Shown here: one piece after another, positions 12,590 to 23,822 of the stretch | Position numbering within the stretch: the stretch's first letter is position 1 | Layout: each line of letters opens with the position of its first letter | Assembly (NCBI GenBank): GCA_037974665.1 | Contig: CM075767.1 | Location: 28,173,498 to 28,237,497 of the forward strand | Direction of reading: 5' to 3' | DNA length: 64,000 nt | Source: Ehretia macrophylla | Taxonomy: Eukaryota; Streptophyta; Magnoliopsida; Boraginales; Ehretiaceae | Made by a program: the position numbers and the translations under genes | Notes under the pieces: generated by a model | The model's input: only the letters and a program-made list of their open reading frames with translations | What the model was told of the DNA's origin: nothing | Databases searched by the model: none

Positions 12590-13779
12590 CTGTTTATGTT
12601 TTTTATCTCATCTTTCTTTAGAAATATTTTAGTTTTTATTTAAACTCATGACTAATGTTGGTTTTTGAGATTTTGTTTGACAAATCTTCTTTCATAAGTT
12701 TTTGAGGAACATTGTTTGGATTGTTTATCAGGTTGTATCTTTCTTTTTATTTTGCATTACATAGTTTTCTTTCATTGAGGACAATGTAAGGCTCGGGTTT
12801 GAGGAGAAAAAAAAGTTGATACCAACCTGATACCAAAAAAAAAAAATACTTATTCATAATAATTAAAATTGAGTGGTTAATTATTAAAATATTGTTAGAT
12901 TGTGATAAAATATTTGAATTAACTGTGAATTTGGAATGGAAAAATGATTAGTCTCTAAGAGTTGAGTTTGTATCTAGTTTTTTTTGTTGTGAAACCTTGT
13001 TAACTATTATTACATCTCAATAGCGTCACATGATTTAATTAGAGGTTTTTAATTAATTATCAAAAAAAGGAATAGATTGAGGCATTTTCAATGTGAGATG
13101 TTATGTTTTATTAAAATTTGACTTATTTTTCTAGGTCGGTATACTCATTTGAAAAAAAATAAAAAATGTATAGATTGACTCGCTCAATATCACTCAAATA
13201 TCAAAAGTGTTGATTCAGCAAACAGAGGCATAAAAAAAATTCATAACAAATGCTTTCTTCTAACCATTTTTTAGCATTTTTGTTATGGAAAAGCTATCAA
13301 TATATTTCCTGCCAGACAAGCTTTCTTTCACCATACACAATTCAACTGAAGAAAGGCAATACTTTAATAAAGTCGTTGAATTAACCAACATCTATCATTC
13401 GAGTCATCTATTCTATAAAAAAAATAGAAAAAATCTAAGGGAGTATTACATGATTTGGAAAGTAGTTGAATTTTAACATTTCATGACTATCCATAGAAAA
13501 TATTTTCAATTTTACAAATTTTGCGTGATTAATTTATCTACCCCTTAATTGAGTTACAAGTACTTAAAAATGCTAAAATGATTTTTTTTTGTAATTAAGT
13601 TGGTTTCTATTCTTCTAGATACAAAATGATTTCTTGGGGTGAAATTATTTGGAAGACAAACTCACTGTTAATCTTGTATTTTATAAAATCTAACTGTATA
13701 AATACATTGACTGCTTAGATTTAATATCTTTGAATCTATGAAGTAGTTGATGCCTTTACTTGAGGACAAACAAAGAATG
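12590..13779 (+). other. Athila 3' internal non-coding region
   Basis: An AT-rich stretch without convincing coding sequence. It contains 'ttgaggacaa...gggtttgaggag'-type text twice (about 12775-12812 and 13759-13790). The second copy immediately precedes the 3' LTR and is the functional PPT context; the first looks like a duplicated or older end. Confidence 0.55.
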
Positions 13780-13792
13780 GGTTTGAGGAGGT
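13780..13792 (+). other. Polypurine tract of the Athila element
   Basis: A purine-rich run 'gggtttgaggagg' directly before the LTR start TGATAAATTC. It would prime plus-strand synthesis in this family. Confidence 0.6.
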
Positions 13793-15407
13793 TGATAAAT
13801 TCATATTTTTACTAATTTTAATCCATCAAATCATGTATATTATTATTATTTCAAGCTTAATTGTATATTTTACACAATTTAAGTGCAATATAGGTTTTAA
13901 AGAAGAAACAGCAAAAACGGCCACAAAAACCAACACTTGAACAAGAAATTTAGCGCAACACTAGTAAAGAATGGTAGAACAACTTCAAAACAAGCAATTC
14001 GAGATTGAATTTGGCCAAACTGAGTGCGGAAACGGATTCAGGACGCTGAGAAACCTTAAAATAGACCTGGTCAACTTTTGGGTCAACGGTCAAAGTCAAC
14101 GGTCAACGGTCAAAGTCAACCGAACCGGTCAAAGTCAATGTTTGGAGTCAAAGTTCACCTACCACAGCCATATAGGCGCTCGAGCGCCCCTTTTCCACGC
14201 TTGAGCGCTACTTTTTGCAAATGGCGGACAAATGGACAACAAAGTATGGAAGGAAAAGACGAAAAAATTATAAAAAAATTGTTAGTGTAGAAGGGCGCTC
14301 GAGTGCGCCTGACTGGCGCTCGAGCGCCCTCCTAAATTCTTGCCTATAAATACCACGGTTTTCATTGTTGAAAACCATACCATTTTCTCTCCTAGCTTAA
14401 TTTCTGCTATTTTAGTATTTGTGAAGTGAGTTGTAAGTATTTTAATTATTATTTTTAGTTGTGTGCAAAGTTTTAATCCCGAGGGGAGGGTCTAGTGAGC
14501 CATCAAAATACTGAAATCATACCGGTCTACCGAAATCTGTTCAACACGATAAGTATTCTTTTATTTCGGTTTTCGTTATAATTTTTTGTACTTTATAGTT
14601 TATCATAGCACACTATACCTGAGATTCGGGGTGGTACGTGTGAGGTTACTCTTGTACATATATTTTGATTCAGATTTATTAAAGTCTCGTATTTTTATTT
14701 CTAAGTATTTTTTGGTTAATTGTACGTATACTTGTAGTTATGATATAATTAATTGAAAATACATAAACGCCTAGTTTTGTAAACTTGTGGCAATATGAGG
14801 CTACTTCGGATGGATTCTAGTCTGATTGTACCGACACCTCCAGGTTACATAAGTAAAAGATTAATTGAGAGATTGGATATCGTTAGGTTGTACCAACACA
14901 TCCAGTCTTGTTAATCAATTAATCTTATCACTTACGTAACTAAAGGCTCAGTTCAGTAGTGGGAGCTTGTAGCCCTATTTATGAAAGACTTAACTTTTAA
15001 TTTGAATCAATAATTTTGTACTTGCGTATACCGAGCTATAACCACCCTGAATCATTAACCTTTTGGATTTTCATTTTATTATTGAGTGTTGTAATTCTTC
15101 AATTTAATACATTTGTTCAATTCATTTTTGGATCTTGTTACTACCGTATTTTTGGACATTTTGTGGACATTTCTTGGACTTAATCTACCGTACTTTTGTA
15201 CTTTTGGACTTTTGGATCTAATCGAACTTATCCGTAACGGGAGATAGTCAAACAATTTTAAATTAAAGATTGAACTTAATTTGGTAACTCAATCTCTGTG
15301 GATCGACCCTCTACTCGCCATTGCTAGAGGTAATTCAAGGTAAGCAATATTTTCAATCATTTAATCTCCTTACCCTACTATTTTTTTATCGTAAAACGAC
15401 GCAATCA
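13793..15407 (+). mobile_element. 3' LTR of the Athila element
   Basis: Begins TGATAAATTC and ends CGACGCAATCA (1615 bp, TG...CA). Near the end it carries 'atctctgtggatcgaccc', a motif common at the 3' end of Athila/Tat LTRs. It contains palindromes centred on CTCGAG (14175-14329), and 'gcctataaata' at about 14342, a likely TATA box for the element's transcript. Only one LTR is in the window, so the ends cannot be confirmed by comparison. Confidence 0.75.
14175..14329. repeat. GGCGCTCGAGCGCC palindromes in the Athila LTR
   Basis: Perfect 14-bp palindromes at 14175-14188 and 14315-14328, with degenerate versions at 14195-14210 and 14293-14309. The same motif occurs in the internal spacer at 11241-11254 and partly at 10671 and 10693. 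Its GC content contrasts with the AT-rich surroundings. Confidence 0.85.
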
Positions 15408-16030
15408 GAAATCGAGATGCATTTTCAAGAAAGGTCCAAAAAATCATAATATCAAACCCATAGAACAATACCACATAAGCACAGAAAGAAAAGAAAAATT
15501 AACAATAAAAAATGTTTTACTACCTTAGAAACAGTCAGAGATTTGATTGCTGGTCAAGTTGCACAGTTCCTGCAAGCAACAAAACATAATAAATCATGAA
15601 AAACATGAGCAAAAATTTCACCTAAACCATTATAAAGACGAAAAAGATAAGGATTTAACAAATGTATTTGAAATATTCAGAACATTTTATTAAAAAATAT
15701 GGAAAAAACCCAAAAAATATTTTATCTTACATATTTCATATACAAATCTAAACACACACACAAAAAAAAAAAGACAAGCAAAGTTAGAGCACATCTAGAA
15801 AAATTAAATCTTACACAGATCTAAACCCAAAAAAAGGCCAAAAAAAGAAAAAGGTTAGAAACATGCGACCAAATTTATAGTAGATCTAGAGTACCTTAAG
15901 GTATGAGAGTGATGCAAATCGGAAGAGAAGAATACAGAGTGAAAGAACAATCTAGAGAGTTTGTCTTTGTGTGTATGTTTCTGATAAAGACGTTTAATGC
16001 ATGAGAGAGAAGAAATAAATACTTTGATTA
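15408..16030 (-). other. Possible 5' leader of a host gene (minus strand) interrupted by the Athila LTR
   Basis: On the minus strand a pyrimidine-rich leader-like stretch (about 15990 down to 15895) ends 'ACCTTAAG|GTACTC', a plausible splice donor. Further on, 'TTGCTTGCAG|GAACTG' (about 15570) to 'TTTCTAAG|GTAGTA' (about 15524) looks like a short spliced exon. A TATTTATT element lies just upstream at about 16010-16020. The next segment runs straight into the Athila LTR end at 15407. This is inferred from splice-site pattern only. No protein is recognised, and the exons could be chance. Confidence 0.3.
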
Positions 16031-16866
16031 TCAGATTTCACTATAAAGCTGGAAAACTCATACATACACATACTTTTACTTAAAAATTAACAAACCCCAT
16101 TTTGATTTTCTAAACCCTAAAAAACTACATAAAACACCATACCCATATATCTTTAATCATCTAAGCTTCAAAAAAACTAATTTTTTAAAACCCAACGGCT
16201 CAAGAAAAAAAAAAAAAAAAGCTTACTGTGCTGACGTAGATTCAAGAGAAAATGGAAATAATAGAGTGAAAAGTGAGAGCTAAACGTGAGAGTGAAGATT
16301 TGGTAGAGAGATTGGTGAAAAAAGAGATATTTAGCTGGTGGAACCTGTTAGAAGTTTGAAGAACTTTCTTTTTACTTTTTGGTGAGAAGATGCGGTGGAA
16401 AAGAAAAGAAACAAATAGTAAAACTACAGCAAAAGTTGGGAAGTGGAGATGAAAAGAAGTAAAAAGACTATAATAGGCCCTATCAGCGCATTTCGAATAT
16501 TGTAGTCAAGGGTTAAGAAAGTAATTTTGTCAACAAGCATTTAATGTGAAGCTGACATATGTGACTCCCTCCACTAATAGAACCATGTCAGATTCCACTA
16601 AAGGACATTATGGTCCTAGAATAAAAGGTACAAAGTTAGTGGCACATGGTATAAGTTATTTAAAACAATGACGACCTATATTTTCATTTGCTTGGACAAT
16701 TTTGTCCAAGGGCATCATGTTCATACCATAATAAATGTACCACTGGTAGATACCATAATAAATGCACCACACTGGTAGAACATGGTACAATTTTCCTAAG
16801 CATTGACGAGCGAAACATTTTCCTTGAGTTGCCTATTTTGGCCCTTTATTAGACTCCTATTATATA

Positions 16867-16916
<50 letters not shown>

Positions 16917-17084
16917 TTCGTAATGGTTCAAGTTAAAGACCCAAGAAAAAGAAAGGAAACAACCGTTCATGTATTTCAATTGCATGGGTAAAGTGACAAA
17001 AAAAGTGACCCGTCTAAGGAAATAAGTAAATCTTGAAACTCTAGATCTGAAATCTTAATTGTAGATTCGACATCTACAACTATG
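16031..17084. other. Intergenic, no gene seen
   Basis: AT-rich sequence. It contains a (TA)n run and a short imperfect duplication of 'taccataataaatg...actggtaga' at 16725-16751 and 16750-16779. I see no coding similarity and no C-terminal part of the neighbouring glycosyltransferase. Confidence 0.6.
16868..16914. repeat. (TA)n microsatellite, about 47 bp
   Basis: Uninterrupted TA dinucleotides. Confidence 0.97.
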
Positions 17085-17588
17085 TCAACAAAAACTTGTC
17101 CATATACCTGGCAAGGGTAACCAATCTTCTGGTTGAAGACGAGAAAGTATGTGAAAATGTGGCAGAAAAGCAGCATTGGAAAGGGATACGATGCTTGGCA
17201 GCTTTAGACAATTAGCAACATCATCAGCAAAGTATATGCCAACATCGTGAATGATACAAGCAATCTGACCACCTTCCAATTCCATCTTTTCCATCATCCA
17301 AGTTAGATAGTCCTGCAAAGGAGCTTTGCAATTGTTGTTCATGGTTGTTATAAAAGCTTGCGGATCTTTATGAATTTCATAGCCAGACATGTTATCTGCT
17401 AAAGATGAGAAGATGAACTCAGGATGGTTCAATGGATTAGGAGAGTTGCACTTAGGATGTGCAACGATGATGGAAAATCCCCTCCTGGATTGAAGAATGG
17501 TACCAAGCTGAAGCATTGGTGTTAGGTGTCCCTGGAAAGGAGCAGGCACTAGCACCACAAAACATCTTCTTGACCCTTCAGTTTCCAT
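17085..17588 (-). pseudogene. UDP-glycosyltransferase (UGT76-like), 5' fragment
   Basis: The minus-strand frame from ATG at 17588 encodes the N-terminal domain of a family-1 plant glycosyltransferase. Such enzymes move a sugar from a UDP-sugar to small molecules such as hormones or secondary metabolites, in the cytosol. Seen here: an acceptor-binding strand with PAPFQGH (catalytic-type His21), the HPKCNSPNPLNHPEF stretch typical of UGT76-type proteins, and IACIIHD with Asp115, the usual partner of the His. The frame stops after 167 residues, where family members run to about 450. The C-terminal sugar-donor domain with its PSPG box is not found between here and the Athila element. A donor-like CCAG|GTATAT at the end may mark an exon end, but no second exon is seen. 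Best read as a truncated gene copy; the UGT class is secure, the exact subfamily is inferred. Confidence 0.8.
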
Positions 17589-18455
17589 CTCAGTTCCTTG
17601 CTGAGGCTTGAGTTGTAGAAATTGTTCTTAGATTAATGAGAAGACTTGCGAGAGATATCACAACAACTACCAAGCATTTTCACACTCAAATTCTTGAAGT
17701 CCTATAGATAAATTATGCTTTTGTGGTCCCAAATTCAATGTCCTAATTTGGTTGGTTATGTAATTTTAAGAGACGTGTTGAAAACTAATAAATTGTTATT
17801 TTAGTGGGGTTAAAGCAAAGACGGATGTAGAATAATTGTTCTATAGAACTGTAAATATATAATTTGGAACTCATATATGGTTAACTTTTTCAATTGAGGC
17901 TAAATTGATTTTTCATCTTAAAAATACCTTAAAAATATAATGTTTTTTAAAAATGCTACTCCAATTCCATAATATCTATGTTCTTGGTGTCGATGGGAGA
18001 TGTAGCCCACACTAACCCGTGAAAGGCTCCACCCTTGAGTTAAAACTAAAGTTAAAGTTTTATTTTATCAATTAGGTGATGGTGTTACAACTGAAAGTTA
18101 GATATTATAATCAAATATTTTAAATTTGAACTATAATTTTTTTCACTATTGTAATAAATAAAAAAAAGAAATTAAGTGGTAATGAATCAAGTTAACACAT
18201 TCCTTGAACCGATCCACTTTTCGACTTATAAAATCCAATCTTGAAACATAAACAACGATTAAGACTTTGTTTTTTTTGGTCAAAAACGATTAAGACTTGA
18301 ACAAAGAGACATTAGCCACTAAGGATAATTAATGCATCAAGTCAAGCTGACTTTTCAAAGCATCCAGCGGAAAAAAGAAAAAAAGAACTCGTTCGTGTAC
18401 AATGATCTCGCAATCATTCACATTGAGAATTCATGTGGTCAAATATTGTGGGACA
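17589..18455. other. Intergenic, no gene seen
   Basis: Upstream region of the UGT fragment (its likely promoter side), AT-rich, without recognisable coding or RNA genes. Confidence 0.5.
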
Positions 18456-18460
18456 ATTTT

Positions 18461-21016
18461 TGTGAAACCCCAGTTTTCGTCTTTACCTCGATTTGCGTGT
18501 CTTTGCCTCGATTTGCGTGATTTGACATGTTTATGTTTTATATGAGTTATAATGTGCTAAATATGTGATTTATATTCCTAATACATGTTATGTGTGCATT
18601 CATGAAATTTTCATAAAAAACGGCATCATAAATTTTATCGACGATTTTTGTGAATAGTATTTTGAACACCTGTCCGCTAAAATTTTTACAAGGGTGTTTT
18701 AAACGTCTTAAAACCTAGTCCTCTATTATTAATAGACCGATGTTTGATAAAAATTGATTCTGAAACAGAATAGTAATTTAAATAGATTTTTCGGGCGAAA
18801 AGTAGCATTTTTTAGCCAAATAGTGATTTCTTCTAAACCCGATTCTTGCATTGGCTTTCGTTGACCTAGTATATATTAGTATAAATGTATTTATATGTGT
18901 TATTAAATGATTTTAGATTGATTGTGCATTAAAAAGACATTTGAAAATAAATAATATGACTTTTCACCTTCTTTTGCAGAAAATCGAATTTTAAGCTGAC
19001 TCGGGCAAAATTGTTTGAATGTACAACTTCTTGTCACCTATAAATAAACTACTTGACATAGTTTAGGTATTGCATAATTAATTTGAGCAAGAGTAGTCAA
19101 GAAAATGATTTAAAAGACAAGAAAACACTAAAAATAATTAGTTTCCACCTTTGACTTTCTTTTATTTGTTTGACCTTTGCTTAATATATCATCAACACAC
19201 ATCAAAAGCTCACAAAAAACACTCATTTTACACACACATTACCGAAATTCCAAGGGGAGGCAAAAAGAAGGCATTTTCAAGGTTTTTCAAAGCATTTTTC
19301 ACATAGATTTTGCAATTCAAGTCCAAATCACTTCATTCAAAACTTGATTTCACTTTTTGGGCATCCATTCCACACATTTCTTGCATCAAAACACATCAAA
19401 GGTGAGAGAAAAATTCTAGATCTCAAAAGTCATATTTTATGTTTTTGCTTATAATTGCATTTTGAACCATTAGAATGTTAATTTGAAGTTATATTATTGC
19501 TCAATGCATGCTAGGGATCGTTTATGTGTATTACTACGAGATTTGAACCATTGTAGCAAAATTATTTATTTTCGGGTATTTAAAGTTGATAGATTGGCCA
19601 TTTGATGAATATCTTGAGCTGTTGTGGTTGGAATCGATTGCCGTTAATTTCTAAAAGTTTGTTAATTACGTGGTAACGCCGTTATAATGCCAAATTTTCG
19701 ATTGCGATGTTTGTGTGAAAATCCGAAAATTTCAGCCTAGGTGCATTGAGGTTTTAGGGTTGTTGGGCTTGATTTTGATGTGTCTTGGTTGGTTTCTGAG
19801 AAGGATAATGTAGTTGATTGAAAGGGTGAGTGTTAGAAACTGATTTGGAGTTGTTTGGATTAGTAGAATGTAAGATATGATTATTTGGAGTTTAGGTTGT
19901 CTTTCTTTAAATTGTTGAATTGAGCCTTAGTTGATTGGGTGGTATTTGAGTGATTGAATTGTGAGTTGTTGATCGTTAGACTAGGGTTAGATTACGTGTT
20001 TAATGCATGTTAAGTTGGATGGCCTACTTTGTCATCTAACTTAGTTGTTTGTTATTTAATTGATTACTTGATGTTATATTGATGATTATTGATTGATGAT
20101 TGATGAACCGGGAGCTAGGAAATTCTTCTAGATTGTCCTCCTGTGAATAATGTTTATTATTATTGCTGAGTCTTGGTATGTGTGTGCCACCTCTCAAGCA
20201 GCATCGGGCTGTCGGGTTGATAACGGCATGACTACCAGAGACTACCCCCAGCTCGCATGACGGAGGTGTCATGGAGGGCGAGGCTATTGAGGTACCTCGG
20301 GTGCGTGAGTAATGGGGAGTTACAAGAAGAATGGTTGAGATCGTGATGACATTTGGAGCTACACCAACTAGAGTATCCTTTATTGATTGGTCATTATAGT
20401 TATGTGTTTATATTATTATTGATGTTTTATTGTGTGTTTACTGCTCAAATTATCATTTCCAAATAGTATAGTAAATAATGTTAGAGATCTATCGGATCCT
20501 CACTGAGCTTGTTTTATATAAGCTCACTCTCTATTATTGCATGCATACAGGTGATATTGATCAAGATTACAGATATGTGCCTCAGGAAGCTGAGAATATG
20601 CTTTATATGGACGAGTCTTGTGTGCCGGAGTCGTTGCCATGAATTTGTCTTAGTTGTTGTAATTTGTTATATTGTATAACTTACTCAATTATAAGACTTA
20701 TGTATATTGCTAATTTAGTAGTCTTGTTTTTGAACATGGATAGGTTGCTGAATTGGTTATAATCTATTTTGTGAATGTATGTTATATAGTAAATGTATGA
20801 TGTTGGAACGGAGGCGTATAACCTATGGATGTAATGGTAAAGAATGTTTATTGTATGTTGTGGTTGTGTTGTTAATTGTTGAATTATTGTGGAGTTGGAT
20901 GTATGAGTTTCGAAGAGGTTGGTTTAGAGCCTCAGTGTCCAAATTACTGTCGTTATACTACCGAAATTCCATTGCATCCTGACTGATTGTAGAAGGGGTC
21001 GATTTGGGGCGTGACA
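18461..21016 (+). mobile_element. 5' LTR of the LARD-like element
   Basis: Starts TGTGAAACCCC, ends GGGGCGTGACA. It contains the TGAGCTT-N9-AAGCTCA palindrome over a TATATAA box (20504-20526) and a conserved GC-richer block (about 20172-20300). Confidence 0.92.
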
Positions 21017-21022
21017 TTTAAG

Positions 21023-21034
21023 TAGTATCAGAGC
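21023..21034 (+). other. Primer-binding site, initiator tRNA-Met type, one change
   Basis: Reads tagtatcagagc, one G-to-A change from TGGTATCAGAGC, which pairs with the 3' end of plant initiator tRNA-Met. It lies 6 bp after the LTR. Confidence 0.85.
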
Positions 21035-23809
21035 TTGATTAGCTGTCAGCCGGGGTATCCTCGGAATGTGGGTAGTGGTCTAAGCATGCATGTATATATT
21101 AAGTGAAAGAAAAGTGAAACATATGATAATATGTTTATGTGATTAATTTACTTATGTGTCTAACTTTCTATGTGATCAATAAGCTTCATGTGTTAAGTGA
21201 ACTAATGTGGTCAATTTGTTTTATGTGACAACGTGCCTTACATACTCAATGTGTTGTAATTAATGTGTATTATGTGATTAATGTGCATTATGTGATTAAT
21301 GTGTATTATGTGACAATTGTGTTTTATGTGATCAAAGTGCCTTGTGTGAAGTTAGTTGTTTATGTGGTTTTAATTGTTTATAACTAGCTTATGTGAAACA
21401 ACGTGCTTTAGGTGCTCAATGTACTTTAAGTGACCAATTTGAGTTACGTGATGAACTTGTCTTATGTGAAGTTTGTTGCTTATGTGACTTTAATTGTTTA
21501 TAACTTACTTCTGTGATATAACCTGTTTATGTGATGTTGGCTTCTTATATGTTGAATTGTGTGTTATGTGATAATGTTGTAATATATGATAATCATGTAA
21601 TATGTTGGTACTTGTTTTCATGAGATATAATTATATATATGATATAACTGTAGGTGATTCTTTTGGGTGAAGTAAGGATGACTGCAAGAGTTTTCGGAAA
21701 TAGAGTTAGGCCATGATTTTGAATTATTATTATTCTAGTAGTTTATCAGTGAGATTTTAATTGTTATGTTTATGGATTTTTGTCTCTGTTTAATGGATCT
21801 ATTCTTGATGTTCCTTTAGCGAGAATGAAGTTGTTCGAGGAAATAGCAATGTATCTTGATGATTATAATTACTTTTGTTGCCATGTTTAACTTGTTATTA
21901 CTTGGAGATGGATCATAAGGTAAGGTTTATGTGAAGTTGTGATTAGACACTTTTGGAGTCTCAACTTAGACTATACTTCCTTGAGGTTATTTTAGAATGA
22001 ATTTATTTGAGGAATTAGTGATGTATATTTGTGAATGGAATGAAGTGTGGTATAACATGTGAATATTTCTACTATTTGGGATTGCTATATTATTAATGGA
22101 TATTTTGGAGTTTTGATCTTTAAACCTTGGAGACAATTGGAGTGATTCCTGACTAAAGTTACTTTTTCGAAGATGTAATTGTTGGGAGATAGAATTATTC
22201 GAGGAAATAAGAATGCATTTTGGTGACTGAACATTTACTTGCCTACATCAAGCTTTTGAGTTCTAGGCGGTATGACTTTCTAAATTGTTGATTGGGGATT
22301 CTCTTGTGTTATAATGGGTTAGTATGAATCTGTATTGTGTTATCAGATTTTGGAGTCTTCATTAGTTAATCTTGTTGCGTAATCAGTGATTTATCTTGTT
22401 TAGTGATTGGTCTGGTACGGAATGTAAAATTTTGGAGTGATTTATCTTGTTTGGTGATTGTTATGACTCCTTAGGTTCTCTAGATCTCCTTAGTGTCTTG
22501 TTTTGGAGAAAGATAGATTGTAAGATTTGACTTGTTGGTATTTAAATGTGTAGGTGGGACACCCCCTTTGTGCTTCCTATTCTATTGGTCTTATTATTCT
22601 CTTTTACTCTATTCTCAGTTATTTGAGAGAGAGTTACACTTTTCTAGCATATCAATTGTTTCTTGAAAGTTTTGCTTATTGGATTAATGGATCCTATACT
22701 CATTTGGCATTGTTTCTATTCTTAACATTCATATTTGCTTCTTATAGCAATGTCACTTATTATAGTTAAGGTTTGAGACTTCTATATTTCATTCTATATC
22801 TCCAGCCATTGATTTCAATATTTCATTTCATCCTATTACTATTCATTTGAAAGTAATTTTTCCTTTGGTATACCATTTTACTTGTTCGAATTTCACTTGC
22901 TTGATGTACTCCTTACCTAAGTACATCATTGTCATTCTTGTTGATCCTTGTTAATCCTATTGTTTTATTATTAATCCTGAGCCATTACTTTGCTTGTAAT
23001 TGCTCATTCAATATACTCAGCACTGTCCTTTCTTATTTATACTTCATTGGTTATTGCGTGCTGAGTTACTCATTATATTGTCACTCATTCTTTCTATTGA
23101 ATTAATCATCTCTTATCTCTTAATTTCATTTCACCTCAAGTACAACTTACTTGTTGGTTCCTTGAACAATCATCGAGAATTGAAATGTTTACCTGTTCAG
23201 GAATGTTCGTTCAACATACTCAGCACTGTTTTGTCTCGTCATCATTTTGTTCGTACTTATTTAACTGATAGGTGCTGTGACATTTCTTATCTTAGTTATC
23301 ATGCTTCCTTATTAAACTATTAGCCTCTTGATTCTCTAACCTGTTTGACCTCTTGTTCACTTGATTGTTGGCTCAAATATGACTTTCCATATTCTTATTT
23401 CCTTGTAAATTTTATAAGAGCCATATTCTGACCAATGTCACTTTTAAGATATTCCCTTGATCAGTAATCATTCATGTTATCGTGAATAAGTTTTTAAACC
23501 CTCGGGGGTGTTCATAGAGCTCTTTTGTGTAGTAGGAGATGATTGATAAGTAGTGGTGTCATGCTAAGGCCTTGGAGTTGCGATTTCTTTCATATGCAAT
23601 ACGATATTTGGTGGGAGTGAATTATGAATTGAGAATTGTTTTGGGAATTGTGATAATCATCATGCAGTCAACGAAGTTTATTTCAATTGAGGTCTTTGTT
23701 TAGGTGTCATCCTAAGAGATAAATGGGAACTAAGAGAAGTATTGTTAAGTGTAACGATTGAGGATTTAATTGTCTATCAGTTCGAGAATTGCGCGGACGC
23801 AATTGTTTT
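21035..23809 (+). other. Non-coding interior of the LARD-like element
   Basis: The first 600 bp hold many 'ttatgtga'/'ttaatgtg' repeats, as in the leader of the coding element (55800-55930). The rest is T-rich on the plus strand. Open frames up to about 107 codons occur (for example 23000-23323), but none shows a recognisable domain. No relic of gag or pol is apparent. Confidence 0.75.
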
Positions 23810-23822
23810 AAGGGGGGAAGAA
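23810..23822 (+). other. Polypurine tract of the LARD-like element
   Basis: AAGGGGGGAAGAA immediately before TGTGAAATCCC. It is nearly identical to the PPT of the coding element at 60625. Confidence 0.9.

Larger units (their letters stand above)
1..15407 (+). mobile_element. Athila-type Ty3/gypsy retrotransposon, 3' part, carrying nested insertions
   Basis: The element runs in from the left edge, so its 5' LTR and most of gag lie outside the window. In order one sees gag-pro-pol (to 4017), a spacer, an env-like remnant (11987-12442), more spacer, a polypurine tract (about 13780-13792) and a 3' LTR (13793-15407). Lineage is judged from a DLGAS-type protease, the RT and integrase motifs, and the post-pol text 'taaacttagcgct...aggcaaccta', which is typical of Athila/Tat relatives (family knowledge). 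The spacer is split by a 5.26-kb nested solo-LTR insertion (4788-10046). The right flank after 15407 begins 'gaaat', but the matching TSD lies off-window. Lineage is fairly secure; the exact LTR ends are inferred from TG...CA and the PPT. Confidence 0.85.

Noticed and set aside
16803..16991. A 62-codon frame across the TA microsatellite
   Set aside because: Most of it encodes alternating Ile-Tyr from the TA repeat; no gene signal.
20036..20272. Short frames inside Tekay-family LTRs (also 25461-25667, 54836-55054, 62141-62446)
   Set aside because: They overlap the conserved LTR block but lie on different strands and frames in different copies and share no protein. The conservation is better explained at the DNA level.
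22554..23323. Frames of 71 and 107 codons in the interior of the LARD-like element
   Set aside because: Hydrophobic translations of T-rich DNA, with no known domain and no relation to gag or pol.
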